A stretch of DNA of 64,000 bases, taken from positions 62,001 through 126,000 of the forward strand of contig CAWEGI010000016.1 of assembly GCA_963808815.1 (NCBI GenBank), given 5' to 3'. The notes under the pieces are model-generated. The model made no database searches, had not been told where the DNA came from, and saw only the letters and a list, made by a program, of their open reading frames with translations. This DNA is from DATBLE01 sp963808815 (GTDB lineage: Bacteria > Actinomycetota > Thermoleophilia > Gaiellales > Gaiellaceae). Below are positions 7,679 to 16,329 of this stretch, piece by piece. A program made the position numbers and the translations under genes. Within the stretch, counting starts at the first letter, position 1, and every line of letters begins with the position of its first letter.

Positions 7679-8485
7679 GTGCACGTTCGGGAGCTCGAGC
7701 TCGACCTCGACGCGTTCGAGGGGCCGTTCGACCTGCTGCTCACCCTCGTCCTGCGCGAGGAGCTGGAGCCGCGGGACGTCGACGTCGCCGACGTCGTGGT
7801 CACCTTCGTCGAGCGTCTCGCCGAACGCGAGTGGCTCGATCTCGACGCCTGTGGCGAGTTCCTCGTGCTCGTCGGCGCGCTGCTGGAGCTGAAGGCGCGC
7901 GAGCTCTTCCCGGAGGAGCAGGTCGAGCTCGCCGACCTCGACCCGGAGGAGGCTGCAGAGGAGCTGGCCCGGCGGCTGGAGGAGTTCCGCCGGATCAAGG
8001 AGGCGGCCGGGTGGTTGCTGGAGCGGCTGGAGAGAGAGAACGACCGCTACTTCCGGCTCGGCCCGGCGCCGCTCGCGCCGCGTGCCGAGCCCGGCATCGC
8101 GCCGCAGCAGCCGGAGGCACTGGCCGAGGCCCTGCGTGGGCTGGCGGCCGAACCGCCGGAGGTGTCGCTCGGCCACATGGGCCTCCGCTTCCCGCCGGTC
8201 GTCCAGTTCCTGGAGCGCTTCCGGGCCCTGCTGCGCCGGCGCCGGCGCTTCGACTTCGACCAGGAGGCGGCGGAGCTCACCCGGCTCGAGCAGGCGGTCG
8301 CATTCCTGGCGCTGCTGGAGTTGCGCAAGGCGGGGGAGATACGGATCGAGCAGGCCGGGCCTTTCGCGCCGATCAGAGTCAGCGCCGGGGCCGGGCTTCA
8401 GGCCGGCTCGGGCTCCGTTTCCCGAGCAGGAACCCAGTCAGACGCCGAGGAAGGAGACAGTTCGTGGAACCTCCGCTCCGCCTGA
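7679..8485 (+). CDS. scpA: Condensin kleisin subunit ScpA
   Basis: ScpA bridges the two heads of an SMC dimer and binds ScpB, forming the bacterial condensin that organises chromosomes. The 268-residue product begins with the kleisin N-terminal motif FEGPFDLLLTLVLREELEPRDVDVA (SMC neck binding; start of the domain near residue 14). It has an acidic helical middle and a winged-helix C terminus (EQAVAFLALLELRKAGEIRI) that binds the SMC cap. The tail after about residue 235 is low-complexity. It overlaps scpB by 22 bases, and its SMC partner is at 53891. Confidence 0.9.
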   Translation: MHVRELELDLDAFEGPFDLLLTLVLREELEPRDVDVADVVVTFVERLAEREWLDLDACGEFLVLVGALLELKARELFPEEQVELADLDPEEAAEELARRLEEFRRIKEAAGWLLERLERENDRYFRLGPAPLAPRAEPGIAPQQPEALAEALRGLAAEPPEVSLGHMGLRFPPVVQFLERFRALLRRRRRFDFDQEAAELTRLEQAVAFLALLELRKAGEIRIEQAGPFAPIRVSAGAGLQAGSGSVSRAGTQSDAEEGDSSWNLRSA

Positions 8486-9060
8486 TCAGCACGAATCCCG
8501 TCGACGAGTTGGCGCACACGCTGGAGGCGCTGCTCGTGGTGGCATCGCAACCGCTGACGGTGGAGGATCTCGCCGTCGCCGCCGACGACGATCTCGCCCG
8601 CGTCGAGCAGGCTCTGGAGCTCCTCGGCGAGCGGTTCTCCGAGGGCCGGAGCGGCATCGTCCTCGAGCACGTCGCCGGGGGCTACGCGTTCCGCGCCTCC
8701 CGGGCGGCGGCCGAGGCATGCGCGCGCCTCTTCGAGCGTCCCGTCGAACGTGGTCTCTCGCAGGCGGCGTTCGAGACCCTCGCCGTGATCGGGTACCTGG
8801 GCCCCTGCAGCCGGCCGGACATCGCGCGGATCCGCGGTGTGGCCGCGGACTCCGTCGTCGCCGGCCTGGTCGAGCGCGGACTGATCTCGGAGTCGGGCCG
8901 CGACGAGGGCGGCGCCGTCCGCTACCGGACGACGCCGCTGTTCGAGCGGGTCTTCGGCCTCGAGAGCCTGTCGGCGCTTCCCCGGCTGGACGACCTTGGC
9001 GGGAGCACAGACGAGATCCGCGACCGGCTGGAGGCGATCGCCGAGCGCCGCCCGGCCTAG
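8464..9060 (+). CDS. scpB: Condensin accessory subunit ScpB
   Basis: A 198-residue protein with two winged-helix domains that dimerises and binds the centre of ScpA. The first domain covers LAHTLEALLVVASQPLTVED and the following helices. The second contains the family block LSQAAFETLAVIGYLGPCSR with GVAADSVVAGLVERGLI. The GTG at 8464 is supported by AAGGAG at 8451-8456 inside the scpA end. The stop codon shares CTAG with the converging gene on the other strand. Confidence 0.92.
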   Translation: MEPPLRLISTNPVDELAHTLEALLVVASQPLTVEDLAVAADDDLARVEQALELLGERFSEGRSGIVLEHVAGGYAFRASRAAAEACARLFERPVERGLSQAAFETLAVIGYLGPCSRPDIARIRGVAADSVVAGLVERGLISESGRDEGGAVRYRTTPLFERVFGLESLSALPRLDDLGGSTDEIRDRLEAIAERRPA

Positions 9061-9734
9061 CGCCGGGACAGGTTCAGCAGCTCGTCGAGGTGGGCCGACA
9101 GCCGAACGAGTAGGGCTGTTTCCTGGGCTGCGGTCAGCCGCTTGCCCGCCACTGCCCTGTCGAGTCTCGCCTCGACTGCGTCGAGGATCGCCGCTTTCAG
9201 GCCGGCAACGGTTTTCCCGTGGCCGGTGGCGATCTGGGCGAGTGACTTGCCCGCCCGGAGTTCGGTGCGGAGCTGCGCCGGCGTGATGTCGAGGTAGGCG
9301 GTGACCGCGGCGCCGAGACGCGGGCCGCGCAGGCCGAGGCGGGCGTCTCCCATCTTCGGGAACGCGTGGTTGACGAGGTCGTCGAGGCGGCTCTTCAGCC
9401 GGGTCAGGAGCGTCTGCTCCTGCGCCTTGGTCAGCCTGCCGTTGGCGACCGCGCGGTCGAGGTGGGTCTGGACGTCGGCGTAGATCGCATTCTCGAGCCC
9501 GGCGACCGTCTTGCCCTGCGCGACGGCGATCTGGGCAAGCGTCTTGCCCGAACGAAGCTGCTGGCGTAGTTGTGCGGGCGTCAGGCCCAGGTAGGAGGCG
9601 ATGGCTACCGGGCCGGGGTGGCCCGCCGGGCCTCGCGTGCCCTTGCCGCCGGCCGCGAGCGCGCCGCCCGCACCCGCTGCCACGGCAAGGGTGGCGCCGG
9701 CGGCGGCGAGCGCCTTCTTCGATCTTGTGTTCAT
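9057..9734 (-). CDS. Secreted protein with duplicated helical repeat
   Basis: A 225-residue product with a signal peptide (KKALAAAGATLAVAAGAGGALA) and a short Gly-rich linker, then two homologous units of about 80 residues. Unit one has YLGLTPAQLRQQLRSGKTLA and QGKTVAGLENAI; unit two has YLDITPAQLRTELRAGKSLA and HGKTVAGLKAAI. Each ends in a similar LTxAQExxLLxRL helix. The tandem duplication is clear; function is unknown. It converges on scpB, sharing the bases CTAG for both stops, and AAGGAC precedes the ATG. Confidence 0.7.
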   Translation of the reverse strand: MNTRSKKALAAAGATLAVAAGAGGALAAGGKGTRGPAGHPGPVAIASYLGLTPAQLRQQLRSGKTLAQIAVAQGKTVAGLENAIYADVQTHLDRAVANGRLTKAQEQTLLTRLKSRLDDLVNHAFPKMGDARLGLRGPRLGAAVTAYLDITPAQLRTELRAGKSLAQIATGHGKTVAGLKAAILDAVEARLDRAVAGKRLTAAQETALLVRLSAHLDELLNLSRR

Positions 9735-9816
9735 GCTGGTCCGTCCTTGTTCGAGGTCACGCGGATCGTCCCGGTCACGTCTGAGAGCGGCCTGAGAAAG
9801 GCGTAAGGATTGCGTC

Positions 9817-10510
9817 ATGCGGCTCAACGCCTATCTCGCACGGGCCGGCGTCGCCTCGCGGCGCCGTGCCGACGAGCTGATCACGGCCGGCCGGGTCCGC
9901 GTGAACGGGCAGCCGGGGCAGCTCAACACCTTCGTCGGCGCGGGCGACGCGGTCGAGGTCGACGGCCGGCCGGTCGCGAAGCAGGAGCTGGCCTACCGGT
10001 TGCTGCACAAGCCGGCCGGGACGGTCACGACCGCGCGTGACCCCCACGGGCGGCCGACGGTGGTCGAGCTCGTGCCCGGCGAGCCGCGTGTCGTTGCCGG
10101 TCGGCCGGCTCGACGCCGACACGACGGGAGCGCTCCTGCTCACCAACGACGGCCGGCTCGCCCACCGGCTCGCCCATCCGCGCTACGAGGTCGACAAGGT
10201 CTACGAGGCCGACGTGGAGGGCGACCCCGGCCCCGACGCGCTGCGCCGCCTCGCCGAGGGCGTCGAGCTCGACGACGGCCGGACCGCTCCGGCGCGTGCC
10301 AGTCGACTCGCGCCGGGCCGGATCGAGTTGACGGTCCACGAGGGCCGCAAGCACCAGGTGAAGCGGATGTGCGAGGCGGTCGGCCATCCGGTGCGAAGGC
10401 TCCATCGGAGCGGCTACGCCGGCCTGGGCGTGGGAGGCCTCGCGCCGGGCGCGTGGCGGGATCTCACCCGTGAGGAAGTCGCTGCGCTCCGCCGCCTCGT
10501 CGGGCTCTGA
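9817..10510 (+). CDS. Ribosomal large-subunit pseudouridine synthase, RluB/RsuA type (frameshifted)
   Basis: The enzyme isomerises a specific uridine in rRNA. Residues 1-60 form the S4-like RNA-binding domain (LNAYLARAGVASRRRADELI). The catalytic domain follows, with the nucleophilic Asp in GRLDADTTGALLLTNDG and the C-terminal block VHEGRKHQVKRMCEAVGHPV. The frame changes around 10088-10100; deleting one base joins RPTVVELVPGEPRV to PVGRLDADTT. RluB after scpA-scpB is a common order in Gram-positive bacteria. I treat it as functional with a sequence error. Confidence 0.85.
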
Positions 10511-11566
10511 CTACTCGTAGAACGTGACGGTGGCGAGCACCACGTACATCGCGACGAGCGCGAGCCCCTCGTAGGCGTACGCCTCGCCGTCGCCGGTTAT
10601 CTGCCAGACCGCGACTGCGGTCACGGCCAGCGCCGCCACGTAGACCGGGTTCAGCACGAACGTCAGGCGGTCCGTGAAGAAGAGCGACAGCAGGACGAGC
10701 GCGGGGAAGAGGAAGCAGGCGATCTGGGCGACGGAGTTCTTGACGACCGAGACGGCAAGGTCGCTCTGCCCTTTGGCCGCGAGCGTGATGCCGACGACGT
10801 TCTCGACGGCGTTGCCCGCGATGCCCACGATCACGATGCCTGTGAACGCCTTCGAGATGCCGAGCGCCTCGACGGCCGGGTCGAGCGCATCGACGAACCA
10901 GGCCGACACGAAGGCGGCGGCGGCCCCGGCGCAGGCCAGCACGCCGATTCCCCACGCGAACGGCAGCGACGGATGCTTGGCCTCCTGGAGCGCCGGCTCG
11001 ACGTCGCGGTCGGATCTCAGGTACGACCAGAGCCAGGCCCCGTAGACGGCCAGGAGGCAGATCGCGCCGACGACCGAGATCGCGACCTCGTGATGGCTCG
11101 CGCCGTCGCCGAGGCGATCCGACAGGCCGAGCAGGGCGATCACGGAGAGCGCGAGCAGCAGGAGCGTGGCCGTGTCGTTCGGCAATCGTTTCCGGAACTG
11201 CATCGTCTCGCCGTCGGCGGAGGTTGCCCCGGCGACGATCGCCAGACCGAGAACGAGCAGGGCGTTCGCGAAGAGCGAGCCGAGGATCGAGGTCTGGGCG
11301 ACGACGATCTCACCCGCGGACAGCGCGAACAGGACGATGAAGAGCTCGGGGAGATTGCCGAGCGTCGACTGGAGCGCCCCGGTGACTGCTGGGCCGAAGC
11401 GGGCGCCGACCGATTCCGTGGCGACGCCGATCAGCCATGCGAGCCCGCCGAGGGCCATGCCCGAGACGATGAAGACCGCCGTCGGCGACGCGTTCGCGTA
11501 GTGAAGAGCGCCTGCTACCGCGCAGACCGCGGCAACCGCCGCGCAGACAACGACCGTGCGACGCAC
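10511..11566 (-). CDS. Calcium/proton (cation) antiporter of the CaCA family
   Basis: A 351-residue membrane protein with about 11 hydrophobic segments, matching the usual CAX length of 350-400. The two alpha repeats carry the expected acidic motifs: GNLPELFIVLFALSAGEIVV near residue 70 and GNAVENVVGITLAAKGQSDL near residue 250. It exports Ca2+ (or another divalent cation) in exchange for protons. It is read on the minus strand, convergent with the pseudouridine synthase, whose stop is adjacent, and lies downstream of trpS with a 9-base gap, so it probably shares the trpS transcript. Confidence 0.87.
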   Translation of the reverse strand: MRRTVVVCAAVAAVCAVAGALHYANASPTAVFIVSGMALGGLAWLIGVATESVGARFGPAVTGALQSTLGNLPELFIVLFALSAGEIVVAQTSILGSLFANALLVLGLAIVAGATSADGETMQFRKRLPNDTATLLLLALSVIALLGLSDRLGDGASHHEVAISVVGAICLLAVYGAWLWSYLRSDRDVEPALQEAKHPSLPFAWGIGVLACAGAAAAFVSAWFVDALDPAVEALGISKAFTGIVIVGIAGNAVENVVGITLAAKGQSDLAVSVVKNSVAQIACFLFPALVLLSLFFTDRLTFVLNPVYVAALAVTAVAVWQITGDGEAYAYEGLALVAMYVVLATVTFYE

Positions 11567-11575
11567 CGGCGTTCC

Positions 11576-12553
11576 CTAGCGGGTGAATCCCATCCGCTCG
11601 TACATCGCCGCAAGCGTCGGCGCCGACGCTGCCCGCGCCTTGTCGGCCCCGATCGCGAGCAGGCGGCGCAGCTCGGGCTCGTCGGCGCGCAGTTCCCGGT
11701 AGCGCTCCTGGATCGGAGCGACGAGCGCGACCACCGCCTCGCCGACCGCCTCCTTGAACCGGCCGTAGCCGCCGCCGTCGAACTGCGCCTCCACGGCCTC
11801 GGGCGACTCGCCGGCTGCGACGGACATGATCTCGATCAGGTTCGTGATCCCGGGCTTGTCCGGCGCGCGGCGTACCTCCGAGCCGGAGTCGGTCACGGCC
11901 GATTTGAACTTCTTCCTGATCACGTCGGGCGGATCGACGATCAGCACCGTTCCCTGCGGCGTGCCGCCGGTGGTGGACATCTTGCCGGACGGCTCCTGAA
12001 GGTCCATCACGCGGCCGCCGACCTGCGGTGTCTCCACGCGCGGCAGCGTGAAGGTCTCGCCGAAGCGCGAGTTGAACCGCTCCGCGACGTCGCGGGCGAG
12101 CTCGATGTGCTGCCGCTGGTCGTCGCCGACCGGGACGACGTCGGCCTGGTAGAGGAGGATGTCCCCCGCCTGGAGCACGGGGTAGGTGAAGAGCGCCGCC
12201 GAGACGAAGTCCTGCTTCTCGACCTTGTCCTTGAACTGGGTCATCCGGCGCAGCTCGCCGAAGCTCGTCACCGCCGACAGCAGCCAATTCGCCTCCGCGT
12301 GCGCGGTCACGTGGCTCTGCGCGAACACGGTCGAGCGGTCGGGGTCGAGCCCCGTCGCGAAGAGCATCGCCGCGAGATCGAGCGTCGACGCCCGAAGCTC
12401 GCCGGGGTCGTAGGCCACGGAGATCGAGTGCAGGTCGACGACGCAGAAGAACCCGTCGCCCTGTTCCTGCGTGGCCGCGTACTGGCGGAAGCCGCCGATC
12501 AGGTTGCCGAGGTGCTTGCTGCCGGTCGGCTGGATGCCGGAGAAGATCCTCAT
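11576..12553 (-). CDS. trpS: Tryptophanyl-tRNA synthetase
   Basis: A class I synthetase that charges tRNA-Trp. The 325-residue protein has the HIGH-like motif as GSKHLGNLIGG (GIQPTG just before), the tryptophan and ATP pocket through the Rossmann domain, and the KMSKS-like loop as GKMSTT. The ATG at 12553 has GGAG nine bases ahead and fits the family N terminus MRIFSGIQPTG; the frame is open further upstream, but that part contains a terminator hairpin. Upstream on the same strand are a Trp-rich leader peptide and a rho-independent terminator, pointing to control by transcription attenuation. Confidence 0.93.
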   Translation of the reverse strand: MRIFSGIQPTGSKHLGNLIGGFRQYAATQEQGDGFFCVVDLHSISVAYDPGELRASTLDLAAMLFATGLDPDRSTVFAQSHVTAHAEANWLLSAVTSFGELRRMTQFKDKVEKQDFVSAALFTYPVLQAGDILLYQADVVPVGDDQRQHIELARDVAERFNSRFGETFTLPRVETPQVGGRVMDLQEPSGKMSTTGGTPQGTVLIVDPPDVIRKKFKSAVTDSGSEVRRAPDKPGITNLIEIMSVAAGESPEAVEAQFDGGGYGRFKEAVGEAVVALVAPIQERYRELRADEPELRRLLAIGADKARAASAPTLAAMYERMGFTR

Positions 12554-12584
12554 CGTTCGCTCCATTCTGCTTGGTCTGGGCATG

Positions 12585-12606
12585 AAAAAGGCCTCTGATC
12601 GAGGCC
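12585..12606 (-). terminator. trpS: Intrinsic terminator / attenuator of trpS
   Basis: On the minus strand GGCCTC-GATCA-GAGGCC is followed at once by TTTTT, the form of a rho-independent terminator. It lies inside the trpS leader, after a Trp-containing leader peptide and 31 bases before the trpS ATG, so it would act as an attenuator and not as an end-of-gene signal. It is the only stem followed by a clear T-run that I found in the window. Confidence 0.78.
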
Positions 12607-12636
12607 GGAAACGGGCGACGGCGGCTGTCTCGGCGC

Positions 12637-12702
12637 TTACGCGCGCGCGCTCCCGCCTCGCCCCCGGCGCCAGCCCCAGGACCGATACGAGATCGTCACC
12701 AT
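12637..12702 (-). CDS. Putative trpS leader peptide with two Trp codons
   Basis: A 21-codon open frame, ATG to TAA, beginning MVTISYRSWGWRR. Trp codons are at positions 9 and 11 and the rest is Gly/Arg/Ala-rich. TGG is otherwise rare, so two in such a short frame directly ahead of a terminator and the tryptophanyl-tRNA synthetase gene is unlikely by chance. A TATCAT hexamer ends 8 nt upstream, the leaderless spacing seen elsewhere in this window. Scarcity of charged tRNA-Trp would stall the ribosome here and change downstream RNA folding. The minus-strand segment 12663-12653 can pair with 12624-12613. Confidence 0.6.
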   Translation of the reverse strand: MVTISYRSWGWRRGRGGSARA

Positions 12703-12710
12703 TCGGGTTC

Positions 12711-12716
12711 ATGATA
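12711..12716 (-). promoter_or_regulatory. -10 element of the trpS leader
   Basis: TATCAT on the minus strand, ending 8 nt before the ATG of the leader peptide. No good -35 hexamer is visible. Confidence 0.45.
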
Positions 12717-12754
12717 TCCGCGGGCCTGGCTTGCGCAGCCTCGTCGGGTTTCCA

Positions 12755-12760
12755 TAACGT
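12755..12760 (+). promoter_or_regulatory. -10 element, leaderless MMPL gene
   Basis: TAACGT ends 9 nt before the GTG of the MMPL transporter gene. Confidence 0.4.
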
Positions 12761-12769
12761 GCAGAGCGA

Positions 12770-14932
12770 GTGTTCTTCGAACGACTCGCCCATTTCGTCA
12801 TCCGCCGTCGCCGCTGGGTGGTCTGCGCGTGGATTCTGCTCTTCGTCCTGGGGCTGTTCACGACCAGCAAGATCGGCAGCCGCTGGTTCGAGTCGTTCTC
12901 GATCCCCGGCTACTCCGCCTACGAGGCCAACCAGCGCACGCTGAAGACGTTCGGGAGCGGTGAGCAGGCCCCGCTCGTCGCCGTCTTCCGCTCGAACGGC
13001 GACGTCACCGGAGAGCGCGGGATCGCCCAGGCGATCATCGCTGCCGCGGCCGTCAACCCCGGATCGCGGACGGCCTCGTACTTCTCCACGGGCTCGGATG
13101 CCTACGTGTCGAAGGACCGGCACACGACCTTTGCGACGATCTATCCCCCGGGCACCCCCGGGTTCAACTCGAACGTGAACATCAAGCAGGTCCGCGCCGC
13201 ACTCCGGGCGAACGCGCCGCCCGGGATCACGGCTCATCTGACGGGCCGCGACCCCCTCCAGGAGGACATCGGCGGCAGCGGCGGGCCGAGCGTCCTGGTC
13301 GAGGTGTTGTTCGGCGGCCTCGGGGCGCTGCTCGTCCTACTGTTCGTCTTCGGCACGTTGACCGCAGTGAGTGTCCCGCTGGTGACGGCCGCGGCGTCGA
13401 TCCTGACCACCTTCAGCGCTGTCTTTGCGCTGACGTATGTCACCAATGTCTCGATCGTCGTCGAGTTCCTCGTCGCGCTGGTCGGTCTAGGCGTGGCGGT
13501 CGACTACTCGCTGCTGATGATCTTCCGGTTCCGCGAGGAGCTCCATCACCGCGGGAACGTCGAGGAGGCGCTCGTCGAGACCATGACGCACGCCGGCCGC
13601 TCGGTCGTCGTCTCCGGCTCGACGGTCGCGATCGGCCTGCTCAGCATGGTGCTGCTGCCGCTGCCGTTCATCCGCTCGATCGGGATCGGCGGCATGCTGA
13701 TCCCGGCGGTCGCGGTTCTGTCGACCCTGACGCTGACCCCGGTGCTGCTCTACTGGATGGGCGACCGGATCGACAAGCTGCGGGTGATTCCGGAGCGGAT
13801 CGTCTCGGCCGATCCCGGTGAGAAGGGCTTCTGGCACCGCTGGGCCGGCTACGTCGTCAAGCGGCCGGGCCGGATCGCCCTGGCCGGCATGGCGCTCGTG
13901 ATCCTGCTGCTGATTCCGGCTTTCAAGATCAACCCGTCCGAGGCCGAGGCGAAGAACCTCCCAGGCAGCGGCGACGCCTTCCAGGGGCGCGACGCGCTGG
14001 CCGCTGCCGGCATCAGCGCCGGTGCGCTGAAGCCGTACGTGGTGCTCGTCGAGCACGGCTCCACGGATCAGAAGCGCGCACTGGTCGTGAAGCGGCTCGA
14101 CCAGACCGATGGAGTCGACGGCGCGTCTGCGCCTCCGAGCTGGCAGAAAGGCGACACCGGACTCGTCGAGGCCATCCCTTCGACCGACGGCGCCGCCAAG
14201 CCTGCGAGGAAGGTGATCACCGACCTCCAGCACAACGTGCTCCCCGACCTGCAGCAACAGATCGGCGGGGACGTGAAGCTCACGCTCGGGGGCGTCGCGC
14301 CGGAGGACCGCGACTTCGTCCATGCGGTCTACGGCAACTTCCCGTACGTCCTCGGCTTCGTCGTCCTGCTGACGTTCCTGCTCCTGATGCGCGCGTTCCG
14401 GTCGGTCGTGCTGTCGGTGAAGGCGGTGATCCTGAACCTGATCTCGCTGGGCTGCGCTCTCGGCGTGGTCGTCTTCATCTTCCAGCAGGGCCACGGAAGC
14501 GAAGCGATCTGGGGGATCCAGGCCACCCAGGCGGTGATCGCCTGGATACCCCTGATGATCTTCGCGTTCCTCTTCGGCCTGTCGATGGACTACGAGGTCT
14601 TCATCGTCACGCGTATCCGCGAGTCCTACGACGAGACGAAGGACACCACCCAGGCGATCTCGCTGGGGATCGCCCGCACCGGGAAGCTGGTGACGAGTGC
14701 GGCGCTCGTGCTCGTGTTCGCGTTCTTCTCGCTCTCCACCGGCCCGGGCCCGGACATCAAGCAGTTCGGCATCGGCCTGGCCGCCGGTGTGCTGATCGAC
14801 GCCACCCTGATCCGTGCGCTCCTGGTCCCGTCGCTGATGATGTTGCTGGGGAAGTACAACTGGTGGTTCCCCGAGCCGGTACGCCGCGCCCTGTTCGTGC
14901 GTCCGCCCAAGCCTGCGGTCGAGACGGACTAG
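12770..14932 (+). CDS. MMPL/RND-family membrane transporter
   Basis: A 720-residue protein with the duplicated RND layout of actinobacterial MMPL proteins. It has TM1 near residues 18-38, an external loop, and a TM2-6 block from about 180 to 340 with VGLGVAVDYSLLMIFRFREE (the Asp-Tyr proton-relay motif). A second external loop follows (about 395-520), then TM8-12 with FLFGLSMDYEVFIVTRIRES. Such proteins export lipids, siderophores or drugs by proton motive force; the cargo is not predictable. It reads divergently from trpS, so their control regions overlap within about 70 bases. Confidence 0.88.
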   Translation: MFFERLAHFVIRRRRWVVCAWILLFVLGLFTTSKIGSRWFESFSIPGYSAYEANQRTLKTFGSGEQAPLVAVFRSNGDVTGERGIAQAIIAAAAVNPGSRTASYFSTGSDAYVSKDRHTTFATIYPPGTPGFNSNVNIKQVRAALRANAPPGITAHLTGRDPLQEDIGGSGGPSVLVEVLFGGLGALLVLLFVFGTLTAVSVPLVTAAASILTTFSAVFALTYVTNVSIVVEFLVALVGLGVAVDYSLLMIFRFREELHHRGNVEEALVETMTHAGRSVVVSGSTVAIGLLSMVLLPLPFIRSIGIGGMLIPAVAVLSTLTLTPVLLYWMGDRIDKLRVIPERIVSADPGEKGFWHRWAGYVVKRPGRIALAGMALVILLLIPAFKINPSEAEAKNLPGSGDAFQGRDALAAAGISAGALKPYVVLVEHGSTDQKRALVVKRLDQTDGVDGASAPPSWQKGDTGLVEAIPSTDGAAKPARKVITDLQHNVLPDLQQQIGGDVKLTLGGVAPEDRDFVHAVYGNFPYVLGFVVLLTFLLLMRAFRSVVLSVKAVILNLISLGCALGVVVFIFQQGHGSEAIWGIQATQAVIAWIPLMIFAFLFGLSMDYEVFIVTRIRESYDETKDTTQAISLGIARTGKLVTSAALVLVFAFFSLSTGPGPDIKQFGIGLAAGVLIDATLIRALLVPSLMMLLGKYNWWFPEPVRRALFVRPPKPAVETD

Positions 14933-14959
14933 GCTCCGAGACCCGTTTCGGCCACTCAC

Positions 14960-14965
14960 TACACT
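14960..14965 (+). promoter_or_regulatory. -10 element, leaderless DAHP synthase gene
   Basis: TACACT ends 7 nt before GTG 14973, with no Shine-Dalgarno. It heads the aroG-tyrA-aroA-cmk-der run. Confidence 0.5.
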
Positions 14966-14972
14966 GCGGAAA

Positions 14973-16328
14973 GTGGCCGTGACCTCCGCATCCTGGTCGC
15001 CGTCGTCGTGGCGCGGCTTCCCGGCGCTCCAGCAGCCCGACTGGCCCGACCAGGCGCGGCTGGAAGAGGTCCGCGCGGAGATCGGGGGGATGCCGCCGCT
15101 CGTCTTCGCCGGCGAGGCCCGAAGCCTGCTCGATCGGCTCGCGGACGTGGTGGAGGGCAGGGCGTTCCTGCTCCAGGCCGGCGACTGCGCCGAGTCGTTC
15201 TACGACTGGAACGCGCCCAACCTGCGGGAGAAGCTGAAAATCATCCTGCAGATGTCGGCCGTGCTCACGTACGCGGCCAGCCTGCCGGTGGTGAAGGTGG
15301 GCCGGATCGCCGGCCAGTTCGTCAAGCCCCGCTCCGAGCCCACCGAGACCGTCGGCGACCTCGTTCTGCCGACGTTCCGTGGCCACATCGTCCACGGCGA
15401 CGAGCCGACCCTGGAGGCGCGGACGCCCGACCCCGGGCGGATGCTCCGGGGCTACCACCAGGCCGCCTCCACGCTCAACCTGCTGCGGGCGTTCACGAAG
15501 GGCGGCTTCGCAGATCTCGGCCAGGTCCACATCTGGACGCAGGAGTTCGTGGCCAACTCCCCGGAGGGGCGGCGGTACGAGCAGCTGGCGACCGAGATCC
15601 AGAGGGCGATGAGCTTCATGACGGCGATCGGTATCGACATGCGGAACCCTGCGCTGCACCAGACCGACATCTGGACGAGCCACGAGGCGCTGCTGCTCGA
15701 CTTCGAGGAGGCGCTAACGCGGCGCGACTCCCTGACCGGCGACTGGTACGACTGCTCGGCCCACTTCCTGTGGATCGGGGAACGGACCCGCCGGCCCGAC
15801 GGCGCGCACGTCGAGTTCCTCGCCGGCGTCCACAACCCCGTCGGCGTCAAGCTCGGGCCGGCCGCGACCCCGGAGGACGCGCTTCGCCTGTGCGAGGCCC
15901 TCAACCCGGACCGGACACCCGGCCGGCTGACGCTGGTCGCGCGCATGGGCGCCGACCGCGTGGGGGAGGCGCTGCCCCCGCTCGTCCGCGCCGTACGCGA
16001 CGCCGGTCACCCGGTGGTCTGGGTCTGCGACCCGATGCACGCGAACACGTTCCGGACCGCCACGGGCCGGAAGACGCGCGATTTCGGCCACATCATGGCC
16101 GAGATCGAAGGGTTCTTCGCCGCCCACCACGCGGAGGGAACCTGGCCCGGCGGCGTCCACCTCGAGATCACCGGCGACGACGTCACCGAGTGTCTCGGCG
16201 GGGGCGACAGCCTCTCCGAGGAGCAGCTCGACGACGCCTATACGACGCTCTGCGACCCGCGGTTGAACGCACGCCAGTCGCTCGACCTCGCCTTCCATGT
16301 CGCCGAGCTGATGCGCGCCACCGCCTGA
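14973..16328 (+). CDS. aroG: 3-deoxy-D-arabino-heptulosonate 7-phosphate synthase, class II
   Basis: It catalyses the first step of aromatic amino acid synthesis, condensing phosphoenolpyruvate and erythrose 4-phosphate. At 451 residues it has the class II (plant and actinobacterial) form. Visible blocks are LQAGDCAESF (metal-binding Cys), VVKVGRIAGQFVKPRSEPTE, RNPALHQTDIWTSHEALLLD, HVEFLAGVHNPVGVKLGPAA, CDPMHANTF and GGVHLEITGDDVTECLGG. The last motifs supply the metal ligands His, Glu and Asp. tyrA starts two bases after the stop. Class II enzymes are often feedback-inhibited through N-terminal helices, which are short here. Confidence 0.95.
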   Translation: MAVTSASWSPSSWRGFPALQQPDWPDQARLEEVRAEIGGMPPLVFAGEARSLLDRLADVVEGRAFLLQAGDCAESFYDWNAPNLREKLKIILQMSAVLTYAASLPVVKVGRIAGQFVKPRSEPTETVGDLVLPTFRGHIVHGDEPTLEARTPDPGRMLRGYHQAASTLNLLRAFTKGGFADLGQVHIWTQEFVANSPEGRRYEQLATEIQRAMSFMTAIGIDMRNPALHQTDIWTSHEALLLDFEEALTRRDSLTGDWYDCSAHFLWIGERTRRPDGAHVEFLAGVHNPVGVKLGPAATPEDALRLCEALNPDRTPGRLTLVARMGADRVGEALPPLVRAVRDAGHPVVWVCDPMHANTFRTATGRKTRDFGHIMAEIEGFFAAHHAEGTWPGGVHLEITGDDVTECLGGGDSLSEEQLDDAYTTLCDPRLNARQSLDLAFHVAELMRATA

Positions 16329-16329
16329 G

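Noticed and set aside
12554..12712. N-terminal extension of TrpS from an upstream ATG in frame
   Set aside because: It would translate through the terminator hairpin, and the family N terminus begins at 12553.
12696..12755. Alternative trpS leader frame with one Trp codon just before the stop
   Set aside because: It has no ribosome site or -10 at a useful distance; the frame at 12637-12702 has two Trp codons and a well-spaced TATCAT.
12560..12760. T-box riboswitch upstream of trpS
   Set aside because: No TGGNACC T-box sequence is present near the terminator.
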